Assembly (NCBI GenBank): GCA_003246265.1
Contig: QKAU01000006.1
Location: 1-64,000 of the forward strand
DNA from: Kiritimatiellales bacterium
Lineage (GTDB): Bacteria > Verrucomicrobiota > Kiritimatiellia > Kiritimatiellales > Pontiellaceae
Reading direction: 5' to 3'
DNA: 64,000 nucleotides
Position numbers and translations under genes: made by a program
Notes under the pieces: model-generated
Database searches by the model: none
What the model saw: only the letters and a program-made list of their open reading frames with translations
What the model was told of the DNA's origin: nothing
In this document: piece after piece, positions 44,801 through 53,400 of the stretch
Position numbering within the stretch: position 1 is the first letter of the stretch
Layout: the number at the start of each line of letters is the position of its first letter

Positions 44801-45336
44801 GGGCGCGCTTCGTTCACGTCCGTGCCGATGAAGTCGGAGACCTGGCCGGTGTAGACGACATGGTATTGCCCAGCACTGCTCTTCGCATGCGTTGAATCGA
44901 CGGGGCCGTCGCCTCCGACACCGTTCAACTTGAAGCGCGGCTGGACATCGCCTACCGCGAAGGAGAGCGTCGAAGGAATATGGATGTCGAACGACAACGT
45001 ATAGGTGGTTGTGCCGGGAACCTGCGAAAAGCCTATGGGATTGTGGCCGGAATCCGGGCGAATCGCGGTATAGAGGTTGGCGCCCGTGGAGAGGCGGATG
45101 AACTTTCCGGAAGCGAAGGTAAAGGCCGCGGCAGCCGACGGGTCGGTTGTTGCATCAACGACCACGCTCGACGCCGTATTTGCCGTCTGGATCACCGTCC
45201 CCGCCAGATCGGCGTTGTTGCCGGAGGTCGCGCCCAGCGCCGCGCCTTCGAAGTCCTCGCTCCAGACCACCACCGGGTACACTTTGGGGGCCAACGCGCC
45301 AGCACACAGGATGAGTAGGCAAATCTGTCTCTTCAT
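41824..45336 (-). CDS. Large secreted Asp-box beta-propeller protein
   Basis: This protein has 1,170 residues. ATG 45336 opens a signal peptide (MKRQICLLILCAGALA) after GGAGAAG. Residues 20-240 form a jelly-roll-like domain (YPVVVWSEDFEGA...YLYMDNIHFEL). A seven-glycine linker follows. Residues about 245-1060 hold eleven Asp-box repeats (for example STNRGRSWNFL, STNAGTTWSLL, STDHGATWVQI, TVDGGASWSPV), enough for one double or two seven-bladed propellers as in GH74 and sortilin-like proteins. The tail has a calcium-type DADEDGFDSRMEY motif and the YAIYASGDLTAGW...RFYRVMV module seen elsewhere here. No sialidase RIP motif is seen. It could be an exo- or endo-glycanase, a lyase or a binding protein. 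Confidence 0.8.
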   Translation of the reverse strand: MKRQICLLILCAGALAPKVYPVVVWSEDFEGAALGATSGNNADLAGTVIQTANTASSVVVDATTDPSAAAAFTFASGKFIRLSTGANLYTAIRPDSGHNPIGFSQVPGTTTYTLSFDIHIPSTLSFAVGDVQPRFKLNGVGGDGPVDSTHAKSSAGQYHVVYTGQVSDFIGTDVNEARPFIGIDQGGAALADYLYMDNIHFELGGGGGGGLPPLNAAYFATLKAGTVSSTPLVEWQHFGPGMSGYIDKFWINNGDPDAMYDELDMGNGHVTLNRGEFWESYKLIDGNGLPGGITGIEFSYQNPDFGLLMAKEGIYSSTNRGRSWNFLLDIDTSNTQMHSVLAVDPSNDNNWYIGAGQHWMIKDTHFTKNGLYYSTDGNYSAGFILKSTNKGQSWTKIKSVFPADSDFSKIIVDPRNGNIVYASNQHGIYKSTNAGTTWSLLPGNGLPYTEPRDMGCFYDAGTGEFLLYVLLVTHYTPNGSTIATSGGVYRSADNGATWQNLTGDLGIDMSKVTLWGYRDKYQWAVSQYLVMDKAVFASTYPQYPTNTFSQFTRIAVDPTNKERIYLSHNFKHDYAFPPGDIWMTENGGTNWFAGAREGPYWINGIDAAYWNSRAIQPTGMNELLAHVDREHRENDYTQAGPRFVFCNQLGEVYTAISQQIMRSTDHGATWVQIDDDETSPGSGHWVGRGNSNLPGETFCLDTGTPGTYLWGSGEHGLWRNTGDGDLVYPGAIAMQQITGQSHVDYDSLSMSCIATHPTDKNKIYTLQFRQGHRGELRYSSNNGATWSTLSTPVVFPGANDVLDQRSLIIDHQNPNNIYFCIPFSEWERWSGPFLNNGRQFDGGTESFGQGIYKSTNGGLGFSMITNGLPSVCSVYRMAMDPVDPLVLYAALNETHNGDPGGLYKTVDGGASWSPVPIPAGINSVNSIAVHANGSIYMACGDSNGSTGGGYVSQDDGATWHLLFDMPYLRHFAPSLADPDIIAVSVDKNSTVGNRNPGAYLTVDGGANWFKINNRHGQPDGIRLIEPDPYDADVLWMSLHGTGFFRADISALRGGTPEPLFWGWMGDHGQKSMFGDADEDGFDSRMEYIADTDPGDGDSFFRLEIVPNQGSGSHIVFQSAANRRYAIYASGDLTAGWTLWTNGIAGTGGMIDLEDAEPASNRFYRVMVEME
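44720..44728. repeat. Nine-base C tract (G9 in coding sense)
   Basis: A homopolymer of nine C on the plus strand encodes part of the glycine linker between the jelly-roll and propeller domains of the protein at 41824-45336. A one-base slip would truncate the protein after about 210 residues. Confidence 0.85.
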
Positions 45337-45585
45337 GGGGAAATCTTCTCCGATAAAACATCCGCATGGCCCTCGAAGCCACATCCTTGGCGCGCCATTC
45401 ATGAAGCACGCTCCGTGCACTCCGCGACCTGCACCCTCTTTTAAGCAATACCCATGTTAAGGGCTGTGCCCCGGACATGTGCACCTGACCAAAAGACTAG
45501 CGACCACGTCCATCCGCCGGGACGGACAGGTGCCCCAATTCCCGGCCGCCGCCCGGCATCGCGCACCAGGCGGATCGGCTGTGGA

Positions 45586-47487
45586 TCATCCCCAGAACTG
45601 CCGCGGGCGATCATCCTCGGTGGGTCGCGGCGGGGGTACGCGCTTACCGCTCTTGGGATCGAAATGGCGCCCCACCGGGAGCTCGTCCAACGCATGGCGA
45701 ATGTCAAAGAGGAAGGTTGGGCTGCATTCGTGCTGGATGACCACGCCCCTCGGATCGGTCACCGTGATAAGGTAGCCGGCATATTTCGTCCCGCGCAACG
45801 GGCATTCGTTTCGCAAGGCCATGACACGCAGCTTGCGCGGATCACCCAGGAAGGTGAACTCGCGGTTCTCCAGCTCCCCAGGCACAAAGGAGTCCTCCTT
45901 GCGATCGATCAGGACCATGTTGTCGCCATCGACCTCCGATCCGACCGCGTAGTAGCGGACCGTCAGGAGATGGTTGTACTTGGTCGTCGACTTCTGCTTC
46001 AGGCGGGCACCGTATACGTTTTCCGAATCGTAGACCGGCCGCGACTGCGGGAAATAGGGCGTTTCGATGGGCTGCGGAAGGCTCTTCGACTTGTTGATGA
46101 AATCGATGATGAACTCCGGCGGGCAGGCCAGCTGGATGTAGTCCAGATCCTCCGCGGTCAAATCGGCCAAGGGAACCTTCGCCGTCTTGCCCGCCTTGGA
46201 CTTCAGCGCCACCTGGTCGCCCATGACCGCCTGGAACTGGCCTTCTACCGTTTTTCCATCCTTCATCGTCCACACGCGCGGGCCGACATCGGGCACCACT
46301 TCGGGAGGCGGAGGCGCCGGATCCTTGTAGAGCGGCCCGGCCGTCCGGGTCGTCTTGTAATCCTTGAACACGGGCCCGTTCGTCACGCAGGCGTCTCCCG
46401 GATCGAGGCCCGCCCAGATCTGCTCGATCAGGTCCAGCCCCGGCTCTTCCGTCTTGAAGATCGGCAGGCGCGGTCCCTTGCCGAACGGATTCTTCTCGTA
46501 GGTTTCCCCTTCGACCTGCACGCAGAGAATAAACGTGTTCAGCCCCCCGCTGGGAGCGGACACGAGCACTTCCATGTCCTTCGGAACCCCCGCCTTGAGA
46601 TCGATCCAATCCCCGACCACCGCATAGTTGTTCCCCATGGGATACTTGCGGTTTTCGCTGGCCGACGACTGCCAGATGCTGGTGAAGAACTGCGCAACCA
46701 CGTCGGTCTGTCCGGGCCATGAGGGCCATGGTGCGATGAGCACCTCCTTGTCATCCACGCGCACGGCGAGCAGGTTGTCCCCCTGGCCCCAGAAGCGGAT
46801 TCTGATGTCGTCGTGATAGACCAGCTTCCCCTTGTAGTGCGCAGCCCACGCATAGCCCAGGACGCCGTATTCGCCAAACGCCTCCGGCGCCACGGCGGCC
46901 GGCATGGTGGGGATGCAGAAGCTGGTCGCGTAGAGCTTGCGCGGAGAGCGGTAGTACGGGCTGAACACCGCGGGGTTCCATCCTTTCCGCATGAATTCGA
47001 CGATGGTCTGGAGGGTTCCCTCGCGGCTCACCGATATGTCGCGCCCGCGCCGGTCGCGCTTGGTGTCGTAGAAGGTGCCCACGAAGTCGTTGCCGATACT
47101 TTGACCCGAGCCGAAGACGGCGATATCTTCCATTTCGGGCATCAGGATGAGGCCTTCGAGTCCTCCACCCCCCAGCCCCTCGCCGATCCCGCCGAGTTCC
47201 GGCAGCTGGATATCGGGCATGTTCGACATTCTCGTCTTGGCCACGATGCGGTTGGCGGGCTTCGGGCGCGACGATTTGGGCGCCTTGACCTGGGGCTTCT
47301 TCAGCTTCATTTTCGGACGGTCGACCGGCTTGGGCGGAACAAACTTCTGCTCCTGCTTGTTGACGACGGTAAAGACCACGAACATGCCGGCCAGCAGGAA
47401 GGCCGCGCCGTGGAACAACAGGCTGATCACAAAGCCGCTCGGCGCGCCCTTGGTCACCTTCCGCTCGTTGCCCAATTGCTTTTTCAT
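45586..47487 (-). CDS. TonB-like membrane-anchored protein with SHD1 domain
   Basis: This protein has 633 residues. ATG 47487 follows GAGGAGG. One transmembrane helix sits near residues 20-42 (FVISLLFHGAAFLLAGMF). Next is a proline/lysine-rich stretch (KPVDRPKMKLKKPQVKAPK) as in TonB or energy-transducing adaptors. A glycine-rich linker follows, then a roughly 200-residue globular part including FWGQGDNLLAVRVDD. A clear SLA1 homology domain 1 (RVWTMKDGKTVEGQF, AKVPLADLTAEDLDYIQLA) and a C-terminal beta domain complete it. It probably spans the periplasm. The function is unknown. It is flanked by secreted carbohydrate-active genes, with a 249-bp gap to the propeller gene that holds only small GC hairpins. 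Confidence 0.75.
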   Translation of the reverse strand: MKKQLGNERKVTKGAPSGFVISLLFHGAAFLLAGMFVVFTVVNKQEQKFVPPKPVDRPKMKLKKPQVKAPKSSRPKPANRIVAKTRMSNMPDIQLPELGGIGEGLGGGGLEGLILMPEMEDIAVFGSGQSIGNDFVGTFYDTKRDRRGRDISVSREGTLQTIVEFMRKGWNPAVFSPYYRSPRKLYATSFCIPTMPAAVAPEAFGEYGVLGYAWAAHYKGKLVYHDDIRIRFWGQGDNLLAVRVDDKEVLIAPWPSWPGQTDVVAQFFTSIWQSSASENRKYPMGNNYAVVGDWIDLKAGVPKDMEVLVSAPSGGLNTFILCVQVEGETYEKNPFGKGPRLPIFKTEEPGLDLIEQIWAGLDPGDACVTNGPVFKDYKTTRTAGPLYKDPAPPPPEVVPDVGPRVWTMKDGKTVEGQFQAVMGDQVALKSKAGKTAKVPLADLTAEDLDYIQLACPPEFIIDFINKSKSLPQPIETPYFPQSRPVYDSENVYGARLKQKSTTKYNHLLTVRYYAVGSEVDGDNMVLIDRKEDSFVPGELENREFTFLGDPRKLRVMALRNECPLRGTKYAGYLITVTDPRGVVIQHECSPTFLFDIRHALDELPVGRHFDPKSGKRVPPPRPTEDDRPRQFWG

Positions 47488-47610
47488 CCCCGGATCCTCC
47501 TCAAAACCGCAAACCTTCATTTAGCCCATATGGCAAGCCATCCTCAAGCATCATGCCGGAATGTCATGCCATTCTTTTGGATAGTTAATCCGTATCAGGG
47601 CCCGTTCGCC

Positions 47611-48402
47611 TCAATACTCCTTCTTCCTCCAAGCCCGCACATAGTCGACTTCATAGACGGCGGGCAGCCGGGCATCTTCGGGCAACGCCCCGAAATAATC
47701 GTTGGCCTCGATGTTGATGTTCATTTCCAGCGGCTGGAAATATTCGCCGTTGTGCATTTCCCTCAGCATCTTGCCATCGCAATACCACCGGATGAAGGTG
47801 GGTGACCATTCCACCCCGTAGACATGGAAATCCTCCGCCATGTTGAAGCCGAGCGGATGCTCGCTGGGGCTTACCCTGTGGTTGTGCAGGGTTCCCTTGT
47901 AGTGCGGACCGCGGAAGTAGTGGACGTTGGGCCGGAGCGTGGAAGCGTATTCTTCGATCCCGGCGGGAACTTCGATCACATCGATCTCCGACCATTCGTC
48001 GGTGTCGGCTTGGGTCAGCCAGAAGCAGGAGACCTGTGTCGTGTCGGCCAGCTTGGCTCGGATTTCGAAGTAGCCGAACCGCGCCCGCTCTCGGCTCCGG
48101 ACAAACCCGCAGACGTGCGAAAAACCCCTCTTGCCGCCCAGCAACGACGCGGATCTGCCGGAGTCGAGCGCTCCGATATGCAGCAGGCCGTTCGACACCG
48201 CGACGCAATCGGGATGGAACAGGGTCGGAGGGCGGCCTTTCCAGGTCGGATTGCTATCGTACCACTTGCGCAGGTCGAGCGTGGACCCGTCGAATTCGTC
48301 GGTCATCGGCTCGAAGACCCCCCACTCTTCGCCTGCCGGGGGTCCGGCATGGGCGGCCATGCTCCACACGACCGCCAGCAGCATCCTCGACCATCCCGTC
48401 AT
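47611..48402 (-). CDS. GH16 family endo-glycanase
   Basis: This is a 263-residue secreted enzyme. ATG 48402 is chosen because AGGGAAAGG precedes it; a TTG at 48420 would add six residues. The signal peptide ends SMAAHAG. The catalytic triad lies in E139-I-D141-V-I-E144 (WSEIDVIEVPAG). Flanking strands are ARFGYFEIRAKLAD, FHVYGVEWSPTFIRWYCDGK and EMNINIEANDYFG. It is distinct from the GH16 in the five-gene operon and only loosely similar. Agarase, porphyranase and laminarinase are all possible, but the location favours a galactanase. Confidence 0.85.
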   Translation of the reverse strand: MTGWSRMLLAVVWSMAAHAGPPAGEEWGVFEPMTDEFDGSTLDLRKWYDSNPTWKGRPPTLFHPDCVAVSNGLLHIGALDSGRSASLLGGKRGFSHVCGFVRSRERARFGYFEIRAKLADTTQVSCFWLTQADTDEWSEIDVIEVPAGIEEYASTLRPNVHYFRGPHYKGTLHNHRVSPSEHPLGFNMAEDFHVYGVEWSPTFIRWYCDGKMLREMHNGEYFQPLEMNINIEANDYFGALPEDARLPAVYEVDYVRAWRKKEY

Positions 48403-48483
48403 ATCGCGCCTTTCCCTCAATGTTTATGTTCTCATTAAATAAGCATGATCCCCCGCAAACTGGCAATCTTATTCGATTCCATT

Positions 48484-50658
48484 TTAGAGCCGCGCAGGGG
48501 CGGAAACGTATTCCTGCAACCGCTCGGCAAGGGTCGTCGTCCGTTCGCGGGATTCCGCTCGACCGACCGCAAGCGAAAGGGCCTTCCTGGTTCCCAGTAC
48601 GACGACCAGTTTCCTGGCCCGGGTGAGGGCGGTATAGATGAGGCTCCGCTGGAGCATGACGTAGTGCTGCGTATGCAGCGGGATCAGGACACAGGGGTAT
48701 TCGCTGCCCTGGCTCTTGTGGATGGTGATGGCATACGAGAGTACCAGTTCATCCAGTTCGTTGAAGTCGTACACAACCCTGCGCCCGTCGAAGAGCACGG
48801 CCAGCTCCCCCGCTTCCTCGTCGATGGATCCGATGCGCCCGATGTCGCCGTTAAAGACATCCTTGTCGTAGTTGTTCTCGGTCTGCATCACCTTGTCGCC
48901 GGTCCGGAAGACGGTGCCGAACCGCTCGATGGACGCCCCTTTGGGGTTCAGCAGTTCCTGTAGCATCCCGTTGAGGTTTCGCGCGCCAAGCTCCCCCTTC
49001 TGCATCGGGGTCAGCAGTTGGATATCCTCCAGGGGATCGAAGCGGAAGCGGCGGGGTATGGAACGCTTGACCATGGTGCCGATCAGCTGGAGCGCCTTGC
49101 CGGGATCGTCGGCCTCGACGAAATAGCAGTCGCCGGGAGTTGCTCCTTCGGGGAACTCCGGCATTTCGCCGCGGTTGATGCGGTGGGCGTTCGTGATGAT
49201 AAGGCTGGTGGCGGCCTGGCGGAATACCTCGTCGAGCTGCGCAACGGAAATCCTTTGCGAGCGGATGAGGTCCTGCAACACCCTTCCGGGCCCCACCGAA
49301 GGAAGCTGGTCGGCATCGCCGACCACGACCACGGCGGCGTGCAACGGCACGGCATCGATCAGCTGGGAAGCCAGCACGATGTCGACCATGCTCGACTCGT
49401 CGACGATCAGTACGTCGCATTCCAGCGGATGCTCGGCATGGTGCACGAAGCCCCCCGTGCCAGGATTGTACTGGAGGAGCCGATGGATGGTTTTGGCCTC
49501 CATGCCGGTCGTCTCGGCCATGCGCTTGGCCGCCCGTCCCGTCGGCGCGCAGAGCGCAACCCGCAGTTTCTTGGCCTTGAAGACCATCAGCACCGAATTG
49601 ACCAGCGTCGTCTTGCCGACGCCCGGCCCGCCCGTGATCACCATGACCTTCGATCGGACGGCGGTCCCGAGCGCCCTGCGCTGGGCAGGGGCCAATTGGA
49701 TGCCCGTTTTTGACTCCACCCACGCCATCGCCCTGGGCAGGTCGACCTTCGGGCAGGGATGGGGCGCGGACAGCAGGGCCGCCAGCCGCTTCGCGAGATC
49801 GATTTCGGCGAAATAGAGCTTCGGCAGATAGACCAGTTCCCTCCCCTCCCGATCCGCACGGAGCACCAGTCGACGGCTTTCCACCGAGTAGTCCAGGGCC
49901 CGCTCGACAATCTGCAGGTCGATGGCCAGCAGCTCGGCGGCGCGTGACAGGAGATCGTTGCGCGCATAGGCGCAGTGTCCGGCGGCCGTCAGTTCCCCCA
50001 GGGTGTGCTCGAGGCCCGCGCGCGCGCGCAGGTCGGAATCGTGGGCAATGCCGAGCTTCATGGCGATCTGGTCGGCCACCAGGAAGCCGATTCCGCGGAT
50101 GTCGCGCGCCAGGCAGTATGGATCGCGCTGCACGAACTCGATCGCCTTTTCGCCGTAGGTCCGGTGGATGCGGAAGGCGCGCGCGGTGCTTATGCCATGG
50201 CTGAAGAGAAACGCCATGATCTGGCGGACGTTGCGTTGCTCGTCCCACGCCTGCTTGATCCGCTCCTTGCGCAGCTTGCCGATCCCCTCCACCTTCAGCA
50301 GCCTGCCCGACTGGTTCTCTATGACATCGAACACGTCGCGCCCGAAGGCGCGCACGAGGCGCGCGGCGTACTCCTTGCCAATCCCCTTCACCATGCCCGA
50401 GGCCAGGTATTTTTCAATCCCTTCCAGCGTGTCGGGTTTCGACATGCGAAGCTTGTCGGCCTTGAACTGCCGGCCATGCCGCGGGTCGACCAGCCACTCG
50501 CCGTCGGCGGCAAGCCACTCGCCGGGATTGACCACCGGCACGGTGCCGGTAAGCGTCACGAGATCCCGGTGGCCGCGCACCTTTACGCGCAGAACGCAAA
50601 AGCCGTTTTCCTCGTTCTGGAAAACGACCCGTTCAACCTGCCCGTCCAGCTTGTCCAT
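48484..50658 (-). CDS. recD2: RecD2-type ATP-dependent DNA helicase
   Basis: This is a 724-residue superfamily 1B 5'-3' helicase not tied to RecBC. It has an N-terminal OB-like domain (GQVERVVFQNEENGFCVLRV) and helix-hairpin-helix repeats (GMVKGIGKEYAARLV, VEGIGKLRKERI, DIRGIGFLVADQ). The helicase core has Walker A GGPGVGKTT, Walker B VLIVDESSMVD, VGDADQLPSVGPG and the C-terminal motif YAITIHKSQGSEYP. The start codon directly follows the FmdB stop, so the two are co-transcribed. The likely role is replication or repair support. Confidence 0.95.
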   Translation of the reverse strand: MDKLDGQVERVVFQNEENGFCVLRVKVRGHRDLVTLTGTVPVVNPGEWLAADGEWLVDPRHGRQFKADKLRMSKPDTLEGIEKYLASGMVKGIGKEYAARLVRAFGRDVFDVIENQSGRLLKVEGIGKLRKERIKQAWDEQRNVRQIMAFLFSHGISTARAFRIHRTYGEKAIEFVQRDPYCLARDIRGIGFLVADQIAMKLGIAHDSDLRARAGLEHTLGELTAAGHCAYARNDLLSRAAELLAIDLQIVERALDYSVESRRLVLRADREGRELVYLPKLYFAEIDLAKRLAALLSAPHPCPKVDLPRAMAWVESKTGIQLAPAQRRALGTAVRSKVMVITGGPGVGKTTLVNSVLMVFKAKKLRVALCAPTGRAAKRMAETTGMEAKTIHRLLQYNPGTGGFVHHAEHPLECDVLIVDESSMVDIVLASQLIDAVPLHAAVVVVGDADQLPSVGPGRVLQDLIRSQRISVAQLDEVFRQAATSLIITNAHRINRGEMPEFPEGATPGDCYFVEADDPGKALQLIGTMVKRSIPRRFRFDPLEDIQLLTPMQKGELGARNLNGMLQELLNPKGASIERFGTVFRTGDKVMQTENNYDKDVFNGDIGRIGSIDEEAGELAVLFDGRRVVYDFNELDELVLSYAITIHKSQGSEYPCVLIPLHTQHYVMLQRSLIYTALTRARKLVVVLGTRKALSLAVGRAESRERTTTLAERLQEYVSAPARL

Positions 50659-50910
50659 TCAATACTTCTTTTCGTATTCGCCGCCGCCGAGTTTCTTCAG
50701 CTTCGTGAAGCCTGCGCTCCTGGCCCGGTCGTCCAGACCGCTCTTCGAGGCCCCCACGCTGGGCGCGGAAAACTGGCGCTCCACCGGGCTGCCGCAGCGG
50801 GGGCATCTCTTTGCCGGTTCGGCCCCGACGGCTTCGACCTCCTCGTAGCCCTTGCGGCAGTGATCGCATCCGTGCGCCGGATCGGCGGCAATGTATTCTC
50901 GTATCGGCAT
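50659..50910 (-). CDS. FmdB-type zinc ribbon protein
   Basis: This is an 83-residue protein. ATG 50910 follows GGGGAG. Two CxxC knuckles (CDHCRKGYEEVE and CPRCGSPVERQF) make a zinc ribbon like FmdB-family putative regulators. The rest is a basic, probably disordered tail ending GGGEYEKKY. Function is unknown. Direct coupling with recD2 hints at a nucleic-acid role. Confidence 0.85.
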   Translation of the reverse strand: MPIREYIAADPAHGCDHCRKGYEEVEAVGAEPAKRCPRCGSPVERQFSAPSVGASKSGLDDRARSAGFTKLKKLGGGEYEKKY

Positions 50911-50977
50911 ATCGGGCTCCCCTAGGATCGCCATGTTCTACCACGCCCGCCAGGGGATGGGAAGTGTGCGGGGCGGG

Positions 50978-52078
50978 CTAGTTGCCGGGGGCGGAGAGCG
51001 AGAAGTGGACCATGGAGCGCGAGCGCACCTCGAAGATCCGGTCGATCCGCCCGGGGCGTTCCGCCGCCAGGCCGACCTCGCCTTCCGGCAGGGTGGCGTC
51101 GATCGCATAGCAGGGGATGCCGTCGATGTAGACATGGGGTTCGGGCAGCCCCTGGTAGCGTTGCCGGAACCGGACCAGGGCGAAGACGTGGCTCTCCGTA
51201 AAGGCGATATAGGTACGCACACCGACCGACTCGAGCAGGGCGCAGACCAGCAACGTCTGGTCCTCGCAGTCGCCGCCGCCCGAGATCAACGTGTTGATCG
51301 GCTCCTTGGCGTATTCGATACCGTCGTCCGGGTCGGAGACATAGTGGATCTCCCGGGCCACGAAGCGGAGGATGGCGCGGGTCTTGAGCAGCTCGTCGTC
51401 TTCGCTTCTGGCTACCAGCCGGGTCGCGAGGTTGTTGATCTGCTCGTTGCGATAGTCGATGTGGCGCAGGTAGGCGATGTAGTTGCCCGCGACGAGCATG
51501 TTCGTCACGTCCTGGATCGGACCGAGGCGGAAGATGGCCAGTCCGCACTGGCGGACCGCGTCCCGGAAACCCATGCGTCGCGCGACCACCTCGTCCCAGT
51601 TGTGGAAGGTAACAAAGAGGAAGGCCAGCACCAGCAGGACCGAGACGACCTGCACCATCGCCTTGCGGAAAACGACCAGCGCCGCGAAGAGCCCGGCGTA
51701 GAGGACCGCGACCGATGCGACCACATTGCGGATAAGGCCGCCGGCCAGGCGGAGGAGAAAGAGGGTCAGCAGGACGAAGAAGAAGCTGACCAGGTAGGAG
51801 CGCAGCGGGTGGCGCGAAGTATCCCGGCCCCGCGCGGCTCGGTTGAAGAAAGCCGCCCAGAAGAGGAAGGCCCCCACCACGGCCGCCGTTGCGCCGGCGA
51901 TCCGCAGGAGCAGCGAGTCCCAGTAGAGAAAGGTGGCTAGGCAGAACGTCGCCAGGTAGAGCGCAAGGATGGCGAAGGAGGCGCGTTCGTCGGTAGTCAG
52001 CGGCCGCACTTCGGCACGTTTCCGCGGCCGACTTTCGGCTGGCGTGTCGCACGCTTCCCGCTGGTCGCTGGGCTTCAT
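50978..52078 (-). CDS. Transglutaminase-like membrane protein
   Basis: This protein has 366 residues. The start at 52078 lacks a clear Shine-Dalgarno, so it is uncertain. Residues 30-145 contain about five hydrophobic helices (FAILALYLATFCLATFLYW, YLVSFFFVLLTLFLLRLAGG, VVSVLLVLAFLFVTF). The C-terminal half is a papain-like transglutaminase core with the cysteine in SGGGDCEDQTLLVCALL and the histidine in FTESHVFALVRF. A conserved acidic residue in VYIDGIPCYAID completes a likely triad. Such proteins may be peptidases or crosslinkers of the envelope. The substrate is unknown. Confidence 0.78.
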   Translation of the reverse strand: MKPSDQREACDTPAESRPRKRAEVRPLTTDERASFAILALYLATFCLATFLYWDSLLLRIAGATAAVVGAFLFWAAFFNRAARGRDTSRHPLRSYLVSFFFVLLTLFLLRLAGGLIRNVVASVAVLYAGLFAALVVFRKAMVQVVSVLLVLAFLFVTFHNWDEVVARRMGFRDAVRQCGLAIFRLGPIQDVTNMLVAGNYIAYLRHIDYRNEQINNLATRLVARSEDDELLKTRAILRFVAREIHYVSDPDDGIEYAKEPINTLISGGGDCEDQTLLVCALLESVGVRTYIAFTESHVFALVRFRQRYQGLPEPHVYIDGIPCYAIDATLPEGEVGLAAERPGRIDRIFEVRSRSMVHFSLSAPGN

Positions 52079-52222
52079 GAAGCACACTACTACATCGCAG
52101 GGCAAGCGCGTTGCAAGCGCTATCGAGCAGCCGCGGCAGGCGGCACCACCATGATTTCTGCGAAAACGCTCGACCCCGCGCGCCGGGTCTGGAAAATCGC
52201 CTCCCTTGCTGCGGAATGCGCC

Positions 52223-53332
52223 ATGGGAGAGCGATACGACAATGTGGACGAGGTGGCGGAGGCGGTGCGCAACCGGCTGTTGCCGTGGTTTGCCGTGCAC
52301 CAGCGGCAGATGCCATGGCGCACCCGGCGCACGCCCTACCGGGTGTGGATCTCGGAACTGATGCTGCAGCAGACCCGCGTCGACCAGGCCACCCCCTACT
52401 TCAACCGCTTCATGCGGCGCTTCCCGACGCTCAAGGCCTTGGCCGGGGCATCGCAGGAGGAGGTGCTCAAACTCTGGGAAGGACTGGGCTACTACTCGCG
52501 GGCCCGCAATCTCCACAAGGCGGCGCAGATCATCGCCGCCGATTTCAAGGGACGTTTCCCGCGCGACCCGGCGGCGATCCGCTCGCTGCCCGGAATCGGC
52601 GACTACACCGCCGCCGCCATCGGCTCGCTCGCCTACAACCTCGATATGGCGGTGGTGGACGGCAACGTCGTCCGGGTACTCTCCCGCCTTTTCGCCTTTG
52701 CCGGGGACACGCGTCTACAGGCTTCCCGCGCCGAACTCCAACAGATGGCGGATCGACTGCTCGTCCAAGGCCAGGCCGGAAACTACAACGAGGCGATGAT
52801 GGAGCTCGGCGCAACCCTCTGCCTGCCCCGTAAGCCGCGATGCGACGACTGCCCGCTGGTGGAGACCTGCAGCGGATTCCGATCCGGCGACCCGGCCCGC
52901 TTCCCCGCCAAGCCTCCCCCGAAGAAACTGCCCCACATCGTGGTCGGCGCCGGTGTCGTCACCAACCGCAAGGGCGAAGTGCTGATCGCCCAGCGGCGCG
53001 ACCAGGACATGCTCGGAGGTCTCTGGGAATTCCCCGGTGGCAAGCAGGAACCCGGGGAGACCATCCGGGAATGCATCGTCCGTGAATTGAAGGAGGAACT
53101 GGGCATCGTCGTTGAAACCGGGGAGTTCCTGGCCACGGTCCGCCACACCTACAGCCACTTCAGCATGGAGATGCACACCTATTTCGCCCGGATCCGGTCG
53201 GGTCGTCCGCGCTCGTTGCACTGCAAGGACTACCGCTGGATCTGCATCGCGCAACTGCGCGACTTCCCCTATTCCAAGGCCGACCTCAAGATCATCGAAG
53301 CGCTGGAGTCCCTGCCGCGCCCGCTCCGTTGA
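52223..53332 (+). CDS. mutY: Adenine DNA glycosylase MutY with C-terminal Nudix domain
   Basis: This is a 369-residue repair enzyme that removes adenine opposite 8-oxoguanine. ATG 52223 fits the usual N-terminus. ATG 52151 would add 24 residues, and neither has a strong Shine-Dalgarno. The HhH-GPD core has [33 protein letters not shown] and VVDGNVVRV, with the catalytic aspartate. The iron-sulfur site is C-x6-C-x2-C-x5-C around [17 protein letters not shown]. The C-terminal domain carries a complete Nudix box from GGKQEPGE to RELKEELGI, unlike most MutY proteins in which this box is degenerate. Confidence 0.95.
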   Translation: MGERYDNVDEVAEAVRNRLLPWFAVHQRQMPWRTRRTPYRVWISELMLQQTRVDQATPYFNRFMRRFPTLKALAGASQEEVLKLWEGLGYYSRARNLHKAAQIIAADFKGRFPRDPAAIRSLPGIGDYTAAAIGSLAYNLDMAVVDGNVVRVLSRLFAFAGDTRLQASRAELQQMADRLLVQGQAGNYNEAMMELGATLCLPRKPRCDDCPLVETCSGFRSGDPARFPAKPPPKKLPHIVVGAGVVTNRKGEVLIAQRRDQDMLGGLWEFPGGKQEPGETIRECIVRELKEELGIVVETGEFLATVRHTYSHFSMEMHTYFARIRSGRPRSLHCKDYRWICIAQLRDFPYSKADLKIIEALESLPRPLR

Positions 53333-53400
53333 GCGGCTTGACAGGGACGCGCTTCATTGGATTCAATCCGACTATTCCCAACCAACGCAGGAATTTGTCC

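Noticed and set aside
41824-45336. Sialidase (neuraminidase) annotation for the Asp-box protein
   Set aside because: Asp-boxes alone are structural. The F/Y-RIP motif and arginine triad of sialidases were not seen.
45337-45585. GC hairpins in the 249-bp gap between the SHD1 and propeller genes as a terminator
   Set aside because: Stems are short, and no T-run follows on the minus strand. No miniprotein with a good ribosome binding site was found there either.
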